A stretch of 64,000 nt of DNA from CALDSL01 sp039810245. GTDB lineage: Bacteria; Chloroflexota; Anaerolineae; Anaerolineales; Anaerolineaceae. The first letter of the stretch is position 1, and each line of letters starts with the position of its first letter. A program made the translations under genes and the position numbers. The notes under the pieces were generated by a model, which worked only from the letters and a program-made list of their open reading frames with translations, made no database searches and was not told where the DNA came from. Where the stretch lies: positions 66,335-130,334 of the forward strand of contig JBDHWQ010000009.1 in NCBI GenBank assembly GCA_039810245.1. The letters are read 5' to 3'. Shown here one piece after another: positions 8,297 through 15,490 of the stretch.

Positions 8297-9056
8297 CGAA
8301 CCGAAGACTCCGCGCGATGCGGAGAGCTGGGCCAAGACTTCCGGCCCGCTCAAGGTTTCAGACGCGCCGGCAGGTGCGACGAACTTAAATGTGGACGGCG
8401 CTCAAGTGACCAGCCCGATGCAGGGCTTTGGCCGCATGTGGCAGAATACTTTTCGCATCTGGCTGCACGGCTGCCAGCTCAGCCCGGTGGAAGTGATGCA
8501 GTTATGGAAGGAAAACTTTGCCAACCTGCAGCCGGAATATAACCGCTTCTATGCCTCGCGCGAGGGCGTGAAGCCGGGCGAGGTAATGCTGATCGACAGC
8601 TCCGTCCCGGTAATGCCGGGCACGCCGGGCGTGCTGCCGGTTTCGACCGGGGTAATGGTGATGTATTCGGATGAGCAAATGTTCACGGTCATCACTCCCG
8701 AAGGCCACCCGGAATCAGGCTGGAACACCTTCAGCACATTTGAGGAAAATGGCGTCACCGTGGCGCAGATCCAATCGATGGTGCGCGCCACTGATCCGCT
8801 GTACGAGTTTGGGCTGCGCTTTATGGGCGGATCGAAGATGCAAGAGCAGATCTGGACACACGTACTTGAATCACTGGCCCGGCTGTGCGGCGTCAACGGG
8901 CAGGTGGAGATGACCAAAGTGATTATCGACTCCAAATTGCAGTGGTCATATGCCGGGAACATCTGGAAAAATGCCGTCCTGCGCACAACGATCCATAAGG
9001 TCACCTCGCCACTGCGCTGGATTGGCCGGCGCGTGTTCCGAAGCGGCAAAGCATGA
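8277..9056 (+). CDS. Conserved-looking protein of unknown function
   Basis: 259 residues. ATG 8277 preceded by GAGAAGGGA; a longer upstream reading frame is unlikely because it lies within the phosphatase gene. I do not recognise a family. No signal peptide or clear transmembrane helix. The first 45 residues are polar and probably disordered. The middle (PVMPGTPGVLPVSTGVMVMYSD, SGWNTFSTFE) and the end (SLARLCGVNGQVEMTKVIIDSK) look folded, and the C-terminal tail is basic (RWIGRRVFRSGKA). It overlaps the last 20 bases of the phosphatase gene and, by ATGA, the next oxidoreductase, so it belongs to the operon. It could be an effector of the partner switch or partner the flavoprotein; neither is shown. 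Confidence 0.6.
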   Translation: MTTNLDNEPKTPRDAESWAKTSGPLKVSDAPAGATNLNVDGAQVTSPMQGFGRMWQNTFRIWLHGCQLSPVEVMQLWKENFANLQPEYNRFYASREGVKPGEVMLIDSSVPVMPGTPGVLPVSTGVMVMYSDEQMFTVITPEGHPESGWNTFSTFEENGVTVAQIQSMVRATDPLYEFGLRFMGGSKMQEQIWTHVLESLARLCGVNGQVEMTKVIIDSKLQWSYAGNIWKNAVLRTTIHKVTSPLRWIGRRVFRSGKA

Positions 9057-10480
9057 AGCAATATGACGCGGTGATTGTAGGCTCGGGGCCGAACGGAATG
9101 GCCGCGGCAATTACCCTGCTAGAGCAGGGGCGCTCGGTGCTGGTGATTGAGGGTAAAGATACGCCGGGTGGTGGCACGCGCTCAGCAGAGGTGACCCTGC
9201 CAGGCTTCACGCACGATATCTGCTCGGCCATCCACCCGCTGGGGGTGGCATCACCGTTCTTCCGCAGCCAGGACCTGGAGCAGTACGGGCTACGCTGGGT
9301 GTTTCCACCGGCGCAAGTGGCGCATCCGCTGGATGATGGCAGCGCGGTGATCTTCGAGCGCTCGCTGGATGCCACCGCGCGCAATATGGGCGTGGATGCG
9401 GCCGCCTACGCTCGCTTTTACCGCCCGCACGTTAGAAACTGGCAAATGCTGATCGACCAGATGCTGGGCCTGCTGCGGCTGCCGCGCCAACCACTACGGC
9501 TGGCGCTGTTTGGCCTGCCGTCGCTGCTGCCGGCTACGGTGCTGGCGCGGTGGCTGTTTCGCGGTGAACGCGCGCGGGCGGCATTCGCCGGGATGGCGGC
9601 GCATTCGATGATGGCGCTGGAAAAACCGGTGACGGCTGGTTTTGGCGTCATGATGAGCATGCTGGCGCACAGCGTGGGCTTTCCCATGGCACAGGGCGGA
9701 TCACAGGCTATTGCCAACGCATTGAGCGCGCGGGTGCACACCCTGGGTGGAGAGATCGTCACCGGGCGTTTCGTGCAAAGCATGGACGACCTGCCGCCCA
9801 ATCGCGCGGTGCTGTTCGATGTTACCCCACGCCAGTTGTTGGAGATTACCGGCGACCGTTTAAAAGGCAATTACCGCCATAAGCTGGAAGGGTACCGCTA
9901 TGGAGTAGGGGTGTTCAAGGTGGATTTTGCGCTGGATGGGCCAATCCCCTGGCGCGCCCGAGAGGTTTGCCGCGCAGCCACCGTACACCTGGGTGGAACA
10001 TTGGAAGAGATCGCCGCATCAGAGCGCACTATCTGGGAAGGCAAAAACCCTGAGCGGCCGTACGTGCTGCTGGCGCAGCAAAGCCTGTTCGACCCGTCAC
10101 GCGCGCCAGCCGGCAAACATACCGTGTGGGCTTACTGCCACACGCCCAACGGCTCTACCGAAGATATGACGCATGCGATTGAAGACCAGATCGAGCGTTT
10201 TGCCCCGGGCTTCCGCGCGCGTGTTCTGGCGCGCACCACCACCAACGCGGCGCAGATGGAGCGCTATAACCCCAATTACATAGGCGGCGATATCAATGGC
10301 GGTGTGCAGGATTTGCGCCAATTCTTCACCCGTCCGGTGGCCAGCCTGAGGCCCTACCGCACGCCCGACCCGGACATCTATCTGTGCTCATCGTCCACAC
10401 CGCCAGGAGGTGGGGTGCACGGCATGTGCGGCGTAAACGCGGCGCGCTCGGTGCGTTTTGCTGATAACGGAAAGCGATAA
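9053..10480 (+). CDS. NAD(P)/FAD-dependent oxidoreductase, phytoene-desaturase-like
   Basis: 475 residues, ATG coupled to the previous stop (ATGA). N-terminal dinucleotide-binding motif DAVIVGSGPNGMAAAITLLEQ with the following EGKDTPGGGTRSAE, and a C-terminal flavin motif YLCSSSTPPGGGVHGMCGVNAA. This is the architecture of the CrtI/phytoene-desaturase and retinol-saturase-like branch of flavoproteins, which act on hydrophobic polyene or lipid substrates. No phytoene synthase or other carotenoid gene lies in the window, so the substrate is unknown. It is the last gene of the operon; the intergenic repeat element follows. Confidence 0.85.
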   Translation: MKQYDAVIVGSGPNGMAAAITLLEQGRSVLVIEGKDTPGGGTRSAEVTLPGFTHDICSAIHPLGVASPFFRSQDLEQYGLRWVFPPAQVAHPLDDGSAVIFERSLDATARNMGVDAAAYARFYRPHVRNWQMLIDQMLGLLRLPRQPLRLALFGLPSLLPATVLARWLFRGERARAAFAGMAAHSMMALEKPVTAGFGVMMSMLAHSVGFPMAQGGSQAIANALSARVHTLGGEIVTGRFVQSMDDLPPNRAVLFDVTPRQLLEITGDRLKGNYRHKLEGYRYGVGVFKVDFALDGPIPWRAREVCRAATVHLGGTLEEIAASERTIWEGKNPERPYVLLAQQSLFDPSRAPAGKHTVWAYCHTPNGSTEDMTHAIEDQIERFAPGFRARVLARTTTNAAQMERYNPNYIGGDINGGVQDLRQFFTRPVASLRPYRTPDPDIYLCSSSTPPGGGVHGMCGVNAARSVRFADNGKR

Positions 10481-10546
10481 TCCTGACCCGTGGGCCGGAA
10501 AAGCCCGTCGTGCTGTGTGGGCCACACAAAATGGTAGATTAGCACT

Positions 10547-10638
10547 GACCTAACCCCCGTCCCCCTTCCCGAATCAGGAAGGGGGAGCGGACAGCGTTCA
10601 GGATCGTGAAACAGCCTATGCTCCGCGGGGGTTAGGTC
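10547..10638. repeat. Nested palindromic intergenic repeat (REP/MITE-like)
   Basis: A 92-base element bounded by a perfect 13-base inverted repeat, GACCTAACCCCCG at 10547-10559 and CGGGGGTTAGGTC at 10626-10638. Inside is a hairpin of 10 base pairs, TCCCCCTTCC (10560-10569) with GGAAGGGGGA (10577-10586), and a 7-base loop. It contains no open frame and is the only copy seen here. Similar C-run/G-run palindromes are, to my recollection, dispersed in Chloroflexota genomes. It could also act as a transcription terminator for the flavoprotein operon, but no T tract follows. Confidence 0.65.
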
Positions 10639-10765
10639 TACTAACGTGATACGAAATTGAATTACCAAATAAGAAAACGTGATTGCGCAAAATGCGAGAC
10701 AATATACCTGTCCGGTTTACCGCGCAGTCTCGTTGACCGCCGCGGCTGAAGAATGGAAGACGCCT

Positions 10766-12355
10766 ATGAACACGCGAAAAGCCTTCTGGGTGGTTATCCT
10801 GGCCCTGTTCCTGGCCGGCACTGGCTGCCAGCTCTTTACGAATGCGCCTACACCGGGCAGCGCCACAGCCACGCCCGCTCAGGCCACCCAGGCTGGCAGC
10901 GCCACGCGCGCGCCGCTGCCCACGGTTGACACCACGCCGCAACCAACCATCCCTGTGGATGACCTGCGCCCCACCCCGCAGCTTCCGCCTGAAGACCAGG
11001 TGCGCTCCTGTGACCCGCGCAGTACCCTCAACCCAAACCTGCAAGGATTGGGCGACGAATATTTTCCGCGCCTCGGCAATGGCGGCTATGAAGTTCAGCA
11101 TTACACGATCGAGATCGCGGCCGGAATGTCGGACCCCGGGCTGCAGGCTACCACCACGCTGGATGCGCGTGCCCTGGATGAACTGGCGCGCTTCAGCCTG
11201 GATTTTAACGGATTTCGCATTGGCTCGCTGCAGGTGGACGGTCAGCCGGCTCAATACGAGCAGGACAACGGCGAGCTGCTGGTGACACCCGCCCAACCAC
11301 TGGCAGCCGGGCAGAGCTTTCAGGTGGCGGTGGAATATTCAGGCGAGCCGCGCAACCCGCTGGAGCAAGGCATGAAGCTGGGCTGGAACCGCTATGCGAA
11401 CGGCGTGTACGTGGCCAGCGAGCCGTCCGGGGCGTCGTCGTGGTATCCGGTCAATGACCACCCGTGCGATAAGGCTACCTACCGTTTTGTGATCACCGTT
11501 CCGGAGCCGTACGTGGTGGCGGCCAACGGCACGCTGGTGGATACGCGCGATAATGGCGATACCACTACGTACACCTGGGAAGAAAACTATCCCATGGCCA
11601 GCTACCTGGCGACGGTCAATATCGCGCGGTTTGAGCGTCAGGAAATGGCGGCGCAAAATGGCGTGCTGGTGCGCAATTACTTTGACCCGGGTATCTCGCG
11701 AGAAACGCGCTCGATCTTCGCGCGCCAGCCGCAGATGATTGATTTCTTCAGCTCGCTCTATGGCCCGTATCCGTTTGATGCCTACGGGGTGGTAGTGGTG
11801 GACGCGCAGTTCGGCTTCGCGCTGGAGACGCAAACGCTGTCGCTGTTTAGCTCTGGTGGGCTGGGGCGGCCCGATCGGGACGCGGAGCAGGTGGTCGCGC
11901 ACGAGATGGCGCACCAGTGGTTTGGCAACAGCGTCAGCCTGACAGAATGGCAGGATATCTGGCTGAATGAAGGCTTTGCCACCTACAGCCAGTGGTTGTG
12001 GCTTGAGCATGACCGGGGCCGCGCGGTGATGGAACGCCAGATGCTGGGTTGGTATGATACGCTGGAGCGCAATGACCACCCCGTGCCCGGCGACCCTACG
12101 AACCGCGATCTATTCAATATGAGCGTATACTTCCGCGGCGGCCTCACGCTGCACGCGCTGCGGCTGCGCCTGGGGGATGACGTGTTCTTCGCTCTGCTGC
12201 GCGATTATGCCACACGCTTCCAGTATGGCAATGCCACTACAATGGATTTTATCCAGCTCGCTGAAGAGCATTCCGGCCAGCAGCTTGGTGACTTTTTTCA
12301 GCGCTGGTTGTATCAAGAGGAACTGCCGCCGCGTTCCGAAGTCACCGGAAATTAG
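10766..12355 (+). CDS. M1-family zinc metallopeptidase, lipoprotein (aminopeptidase N-like)
   Basis: 529 residues starting at ATG 10766; upstream in-frame codons lack a signal sequence. N-terminal lipoprotein signal with lipobox LAGTGC, then a Thr/Pro/Ala-rich spacer to about residue 75. The M1 N-terminal beta domain follows, then the catalytic core with zinc motif HEMAHQW and downstream glutamate in WLNEGFATY (HExxH-x18-E). The peptide-binding loop typical of aminopeptidases (GAMEN) is replaced by FALETQTLS, as in several M1-like proteins. It lacks the long C-terminal helical domain of PepN (about 870 residues), so it is a short form, probably acting on peptides at the cell surface. Confidence 0.88.
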   Translation: MNTRKAFWVVILALFLAGTGCQLFTNAPTPGSATATPAQATQAGSATRAPLPTVDTTPQPTIPVDDLRPTPQLPPEDQVRSCDPRSTLNPNLQGLGDEYFPRLGNGGYEVQHYTIEIAAGMSDPGLQATTTLDARALDELARFSLDFNGFRIGSLQVDGQPAQYEQDNGELLVTPAQPLAAGQSFQVAVEYSGEPRNPLEQGMKLGWNRYANGVYVASEPSGASSWYPVNDHPCDKATYRFVITVPEPYVVAANGTLVDTRDNGDTTTYTWEENYPMASYLATVNIARFERQEMAAQNGVLVRNYFDPGISRETRSIFARQPQMIDFFSSLYGPYPFDAYGVVVVDAQFGFALETQTLSLFSSGGLGRPDRDAEQVVAHEMAHQWFGNSVSLTEWQDIWLNEGFATYSQWLWLEHDRGRAVMERQMLGWYDTLERNDHPVPGDPTNRDLFNMSVYFRGGLTLHALRLRLGDDVFFALLRDYATRFQYGNATTMDFIQLAEEHSGQQLGDFFQRWLYQEELPPRSEVTGN

Positions 12356-12484
12356 GTACGTTCGGCCTTTCCGGTGCGTGGCTAAGGGAAATCCCCACTT
12401 TCCCGCGATAGGCGCGTTGCGTATGATAAGAGAAAGGCTGTTCGTGTAGCCTGAGTATATCTATTTAATCGTAACGGAGCCGAA

Positions 12485-13672
12485 ATGAAATTTAAAGACT
12501 TCATTACCCTGGTGAAAGATACCTATAAAGACTGGAGCGCGGATAAAGCGTCGCAATTGGCTGCCGCGTTGTCGTACTACACGATCTTTTCGCTGGCGCC
12601 TCTCCTGGTCATTGCGATCGCGGTGGCCGGGTTTGTTTGGGGCGAAGAAGCCGCGCGCGGCGCGATTGTCCAGCAGATCAGCGGACTGGTGGGGCAGCAG
12701 GGCGCGGAGCAGGTACAGACCATGATCCAGAACGCCAGCCAGCCCGGGCGTGGCCTGGTGGCTACGATCATCGGCGTGATCGTGTTGATCCTTGGCGCTA
12801 CCGGCGTGTTCAACCAGTTGCAGGACTCGATGAACACCGTTTTTGAAGTCAAGAATAAGCCGATGAGCGTGTGGGTCATGATTCGCGAGCGCTTCCTGTC
12901 ATTCGCCATGGTGCTGGCGATCGGCTTCCTGCTGCTGGCTTCGCTGCTGGTGACCGCCGCGCTCGGCGCATTTGGAAATGTGATGCTGGGGCTGATGCCC
13001 GGTTTTGAATTCCTGATGCAGGTGATCAGCTTCGTAGTCTCATTCGCAGTGGTCACGCTTCTGTTCGCAGTGATGTTTAAGTATCTGCCGGATATCAAGA
13101 TTGCCTGGAAAGACACGCTGCTGGGCGCGGCAGTTACGTCGCTGCTGTTCACCATTGGCCGCACGGCCATTGGCCTGTACCTGGGGAACAGTAATTACGG
13201 CACAGCGTTTGGCGCGGCCGGCTCGCTGATTGTCATCCTGGTTTGGCTGTATTACACCGGGCAAATCCTGTTCTTTGGCGCGGAATTTACGCAGATTTAT
13301 GCAGAGCGCTACGGGCAGGGCATTGAGCCGAAAGAGAATGCCGAGTGGCTCAGCCCGGAAGAACGGCGCAAGGCCGGGCGCGAGAAACGCAGCAAGCAGG
13401 GAGCTTCGGCCGGCACGAATGTACGCCCATCCGAAAGCATGCAGCCGCGCACCGCTGTACCTTCGGGTGAGCTGCGCCCCGCGCTGGCGCCCGTGCCGGT
13501 GACCGGCACGCAGCCGGTTGCGCCCAAACAGGCCACCGATGCACCGGAAGGCGTGCTGGAAGCCGCCATGCCGGCGATCGCCGCGGCGGTGGTGGGCATT
13601 GTGGGAAGCATTATCATCTCGCGCGGCGAGCGCCATCGCCCGGTTCGGCGGAATCCGAAAAAGGCAAAATAA
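12485..13672 (+). CDS. YihY/BrkB-family inner membrane protein with C-terminal extension
   Basis: 395 residues; ATG 12485 with GGAG just upstream. The first about 280 residues match the YihY/virulence factor BrkB family: KASQLAAALSYYTIFSLAPLLVI near the N terminus, about six transmembrane helices, and the late GTAFGAAGSLIVILVWLYYTGQILFFGAEFTQ region. The function of this family is not firmly established. The remaining 110 residues are unusual: a charged, Pro/Ala-rich, low-complexity linker and a final hydrophobic helix (IAAAVVGIVGSIIIS) before a basic tail. A plausible promoter lies at TTCGTG (12441) and TTTAAT (12464) with a 17-base spacer. A 30-base perfect palindrome follows the stop. Confidence 0.85.
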   Translation: MKFKDFITLVKDTYKDWSADKASQLAAALSYYTIFSLAPLLVIAIAVAGFVWGEEAARGAIVQQISGLVGQQGAEQVQTMIQNASQPGRGLVATIIGVIVLILGATGVFNQLQDSMNTVFEVKNKPMSVWVMIRERFLSFAMVLAIGFLLLASLLVTAALGAFGNVMLGLMPGFEFLMQVISFVVSFAVVTLLFAVMFKYLPDIKIAWKDTLLGAAVTSLLFTIGRTAIGLYLGNSNYGTAFGAAGSLIVILVWLYYTGQILFFGAEFTQIYAERYGQGIEPKENAEWLSPEERRKAGREKRSKQGASAGTNVRPSESMQPRTAVPSGELRPALAPVPVTGTQPVAPKQATDAPEGVLEAAMPAIAAAVVGIVGSIIISRGERHRPVRRNPKKAK

Positions 13673-13676
13673 ACAC

Positions 13677-13706
13677 GCATTCCGGGCAGCATGCTGCCCG
13701 GAATGC
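13677..13706. terminator. 30-base perfect palindrome after the BrkB-like gene
   Basis: Positions 13677-13706 form a perfect palindrome centred on GCATGC (left half GCATTCCGGGCAGCA). It would make a strong GC-rich hairpin 4 bases after the stop codon. No T tract follows, so it may be a weak terminator, an mRNA-stabilising hairpin, or a dimeric protein site. It also lies 30 bases before the start codon of the next gene, so it may affect that gene. Confidence 0.5.
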
Positions 13707-13735
13707 CGTACGATGGAGAGCGGAAAGGGTACGAA

Positions 13736-14701
13736 ATGGTCGAGTTAGGCTATGCACTTTCGTCCGAAGAACACGCGCCCAATGAACTGGTGCGGCTTGC
13801 CCGCCGGGCAGAAGAGGTCGGGTTTGGGTTTGCGCTCATCTCTGACCATTACCACCCCTGGACGGACCAGCAGGGACACTCGCCGTTCGTCTGGTCGGTG
13901 CTGGGCGGGATTGCACAGGTGACCGAGCGTATCTTCGTTGGAACAGGCGTTACCTGCCCGATCATGCGCTATCACCCCGCGCTGGTGGCGCAGATGGCCG
14001 GAACGGCCGCGGCAATGATGCCGGGGCGGTTTTTCCTGGGTCTGGGCAGCGGCGAGGCACTGAACGAGCATGTGTACGGGCAGCATTGGCCGCCGGCCGA
14101 TGTGCGCCTGGAAATGCTGGAAGAAGCAGTGCAGATCATCCGCCAGTTGTGGAACGGTGAGGAGAGCAGTTACTGGGGCGAGTACTTCACCATGGAAAAC
14201 GCCTGCCTGCATACGCTGCCTGAGGGCGCGATTCCCATCTACATCGCCGCGAGCGGATTGAGCGCGGCCGAGCTGGCAGGTGAGATTGGCGATGGGCTGA
14301 TCACCACCAAAGCCGATGGTGAAGTGGTGCGGCGCTTTGAAGAGACCGGTGGGGGCGAGAAACCCTGTATCGGGCAGATTAAAGTGTGCTATGCCGAGGA
14401 TGAACGCGAGGCGATGGAGACTGCGTTTATGTACTGGCCGGTGGCGCTGATCCCCAGCTCGCTGCACGCAGATCTGCCTACCACCGCGCATTTTGAAGAG
14501 ACCGCGTCACTGCTGCGCAAAGAGGATATTGGCTCGCAGATCGTGCTGGGCAACGATGTGGGTCGCTACCTGGAGAAGATCCACCAGATGGAAGAAGCAG
14601 GCATGGACCACGTTTATCTGCACCAGATCGGTCCAGATCAGGAAGGGTTCTTCCGCTTTATGGAGAAGGAAATCCTGCCACGGTTTGTGGTTAAAGAGTA
14701 A
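13736..14701 (+). CDS. F420-dependent LLM-class oxidoreductase (TIGR03557-like, Fgd-related)
   Basis: 321 residues. ATG 13736 is preceded by GGAAAGGG; an in-frame ATG at 13691 lies inside the palindrome and is less likely. Luciferase-like TIM barrel: LGYALSSEEH, ISDHYHPWTDQQGHSPFVWSVL, TGVTCPIMRYHPA, LGLGSGEALNEHVYG and IAASGLSAAELAGEIGDGLI. This pattern matches the subfamily of F420-dependent glucose-6-phosphate dehydrogenase relatives (TIGR03557). Such enzymes transfer hydride between coenzyme F420 and an organic substrate in the cytoplasm. The substrate cannot be read from sequence. It suggests the organism makes F420, though no biosynthesis gene is in the window. Confidence 0.85.
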   Translation: MVELGYALSSEEHAPNELVRLARRAEEVGFGFALISDHYHPWTDQQGHSPFVWSVLGGIAQVTERIFVGTGVTCPIMRYHPALVAQMAGTAAAMMPGRFFLGLGSGEALNEHVYGQHWPPADVRLEMLEEAVQIIRQLWNGEESSYWGEYFTMENACLHTLPEGAIPIYIAASGLSAAELAGEIGDGLITTKADGEVVRRFEETGGGEKPCIGQIKVCYAEDEREAMETAFMYWPVALIPSSLHADLPTTAHFEETASLLRKEDIGSQIVLGNDVGRYLEKIHQMEEAGMDHVYLHQIGPDQEGFFRFMEKEILPRFVVKE

Positions 14702-14705
14702 AGAA

Positions 14706-14752
14706 ACAAAAACAAGTGGAGAAAGTTATTGACTTTCTCCACCTGTTTTTGT
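14706..14752 (+). terminator. Rho-independent terminator after the F420 oxidoreductase gene
   Basis: Two 21-base arms (14706-14726 and 14732-14752) pair with one mismatch around a 5-base loop, and the distal arm carries a T5 run. It overlaps the -35/-10 region of the following regulator promoter, so termination and initiation share the same DNA. Confidence 0.85.
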
Positions 14753-14757
14753 ATACT
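14729..14757 (+). promoter_or_regulatory. Sigma70-type promoter of the FadR-like regulator operon
   Basis: TTGACT at 14729-14734 and TATACT at 14752-14757 are separated by exactly 17 bases. Transcription would start near 14764, inside the AT-rich palindromes that precede the regulator start codon at 14789. Confidence 0.75.
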
Positions 14758-14759
14758 AT

Positions 14760-14780
14760 TGATATATTACTGATATATCA
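14760..14780. promoter_or_regulatory. Putative operator of the FadR-like regulator
   Basis: Tandem near-identical palindromes, TGATATATTA (14760-14769) and the perfect TGATATATCA (14771-14780), lie just downstream of the -10 box and immediately before the ribosome binding site AGAGGA. The position fits autorepression by the encoded GntR-family protein; the assignment is inferred from position. Confidence 0.55.
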
Positions 14781-14788
14781 GAGGACCT

Positions 14789-15490
14789 ATGAATCTGGCA
14801 GACCAGGCGTACCAGGCCATTCGCGAAGAAATCCTCAGCACCCGGCTGATGCCCGGGCAGCAGATCGTCCAGAACCAACTGGCCGAAAAGTACGGGCTGG
14901 GGATGACACCCGTGCGCGACGCGCTCCAACGCCTGGCGCACGAAGGGCTGGTGCAGGCCGTTCCGCGTTCCGGCTATATCGTCAGCCAGATCACGTTTTC
15001 AGACGTGCGCGAGCTGTTTGAACTGCGCGCCATTTTGGAAACGGCCGCGGTGCGGCTGGCGGTGGCGCGCGCCACGGATGCCGATCTGCAGGAGATTGCG
15101 CGGAAGGCTAATTTCTCGTACGTTTACAGCGACCACGAGGATTACCGCCGCTTCCTGGCGCGCAACCAGGAGTTTCACTGCGCCATCGCGGCCTTGAGTG
15201 GCAACCGGCGGCTGTTGGAGAGCCTGGAGCGCACGCTGGATGGCCTGACGCGCGTATTCCATTTTGGACTGGACCTGCGCGATAGCGCCGATGAAATGCG
15301 CGGCGAGCATACCGAGTTGGTAGAAGCGCTGCTGCGGCGCGATACCGACGCGGCGGTGGAGATTACCAGCGCGCAGATCGCGCGCTCGGTGCAGCGCGTG
15401 ATGGAAGCCCTTTCGCGCAGCGTGGGGCAGGGTAGCATGGTGGATCATTCGGGATGGGACAGTATTGTCTACGGGGAGAAACACTTATGA
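14789..15490 (+). CDS. GntR-family transcriptional regulator, FadR/FCD subfamily
   Basis: 233 residues. N-terminal winged helix-turn-helix (residues about 5-70: ADQAYQAIREEILSTRLMPG, LAEKYGLGMTPVRDALQRLAHEGLV, PRSGYIVSQ) and a C-terminal all-helical FCD ligand domain (LFELRAILETAAVRLA, RFLARNQEFHCAIAALSGN, HTELVEALLRRDTDAAVEI). FCD proteins sense small organic acids, often using a metal ion bound by Asp/His residues. Stop overlaps the next ATG (ATGA), so it is co-transcribed with the class V aminotransferase and OsmC genes and probably controls them and itself through the upstream TGATATATCA palindromes. Confidence 0.9.
   Translation: MNLADQAYQAIREEILSTRLMPGQQIVQNQLAEKYGLGMTPVRDALQRLAHEGLVQAVPRSGYIVSQITFSDVRELFELRAILETAAVRLAVARATDADLQEIARKANFSYVYSDHEDYRRFLARNQEFHCAIAALSGNRRLLESLERTLDGLTRVFHFGLDLRDSADEMRGEHTELVEALLRRDTDAAVEITSAQIARSVQRVMEALSRSVGQGSMVDHSGWDSIVYGEKHL

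Noticed and set aside
9053..10480. Carotenoid phytoene desaturase assignment
   Set aside because: Only family-level similarity is visible and no carotenoid partner genes are nearby; kept as a generic oxidoreductase.
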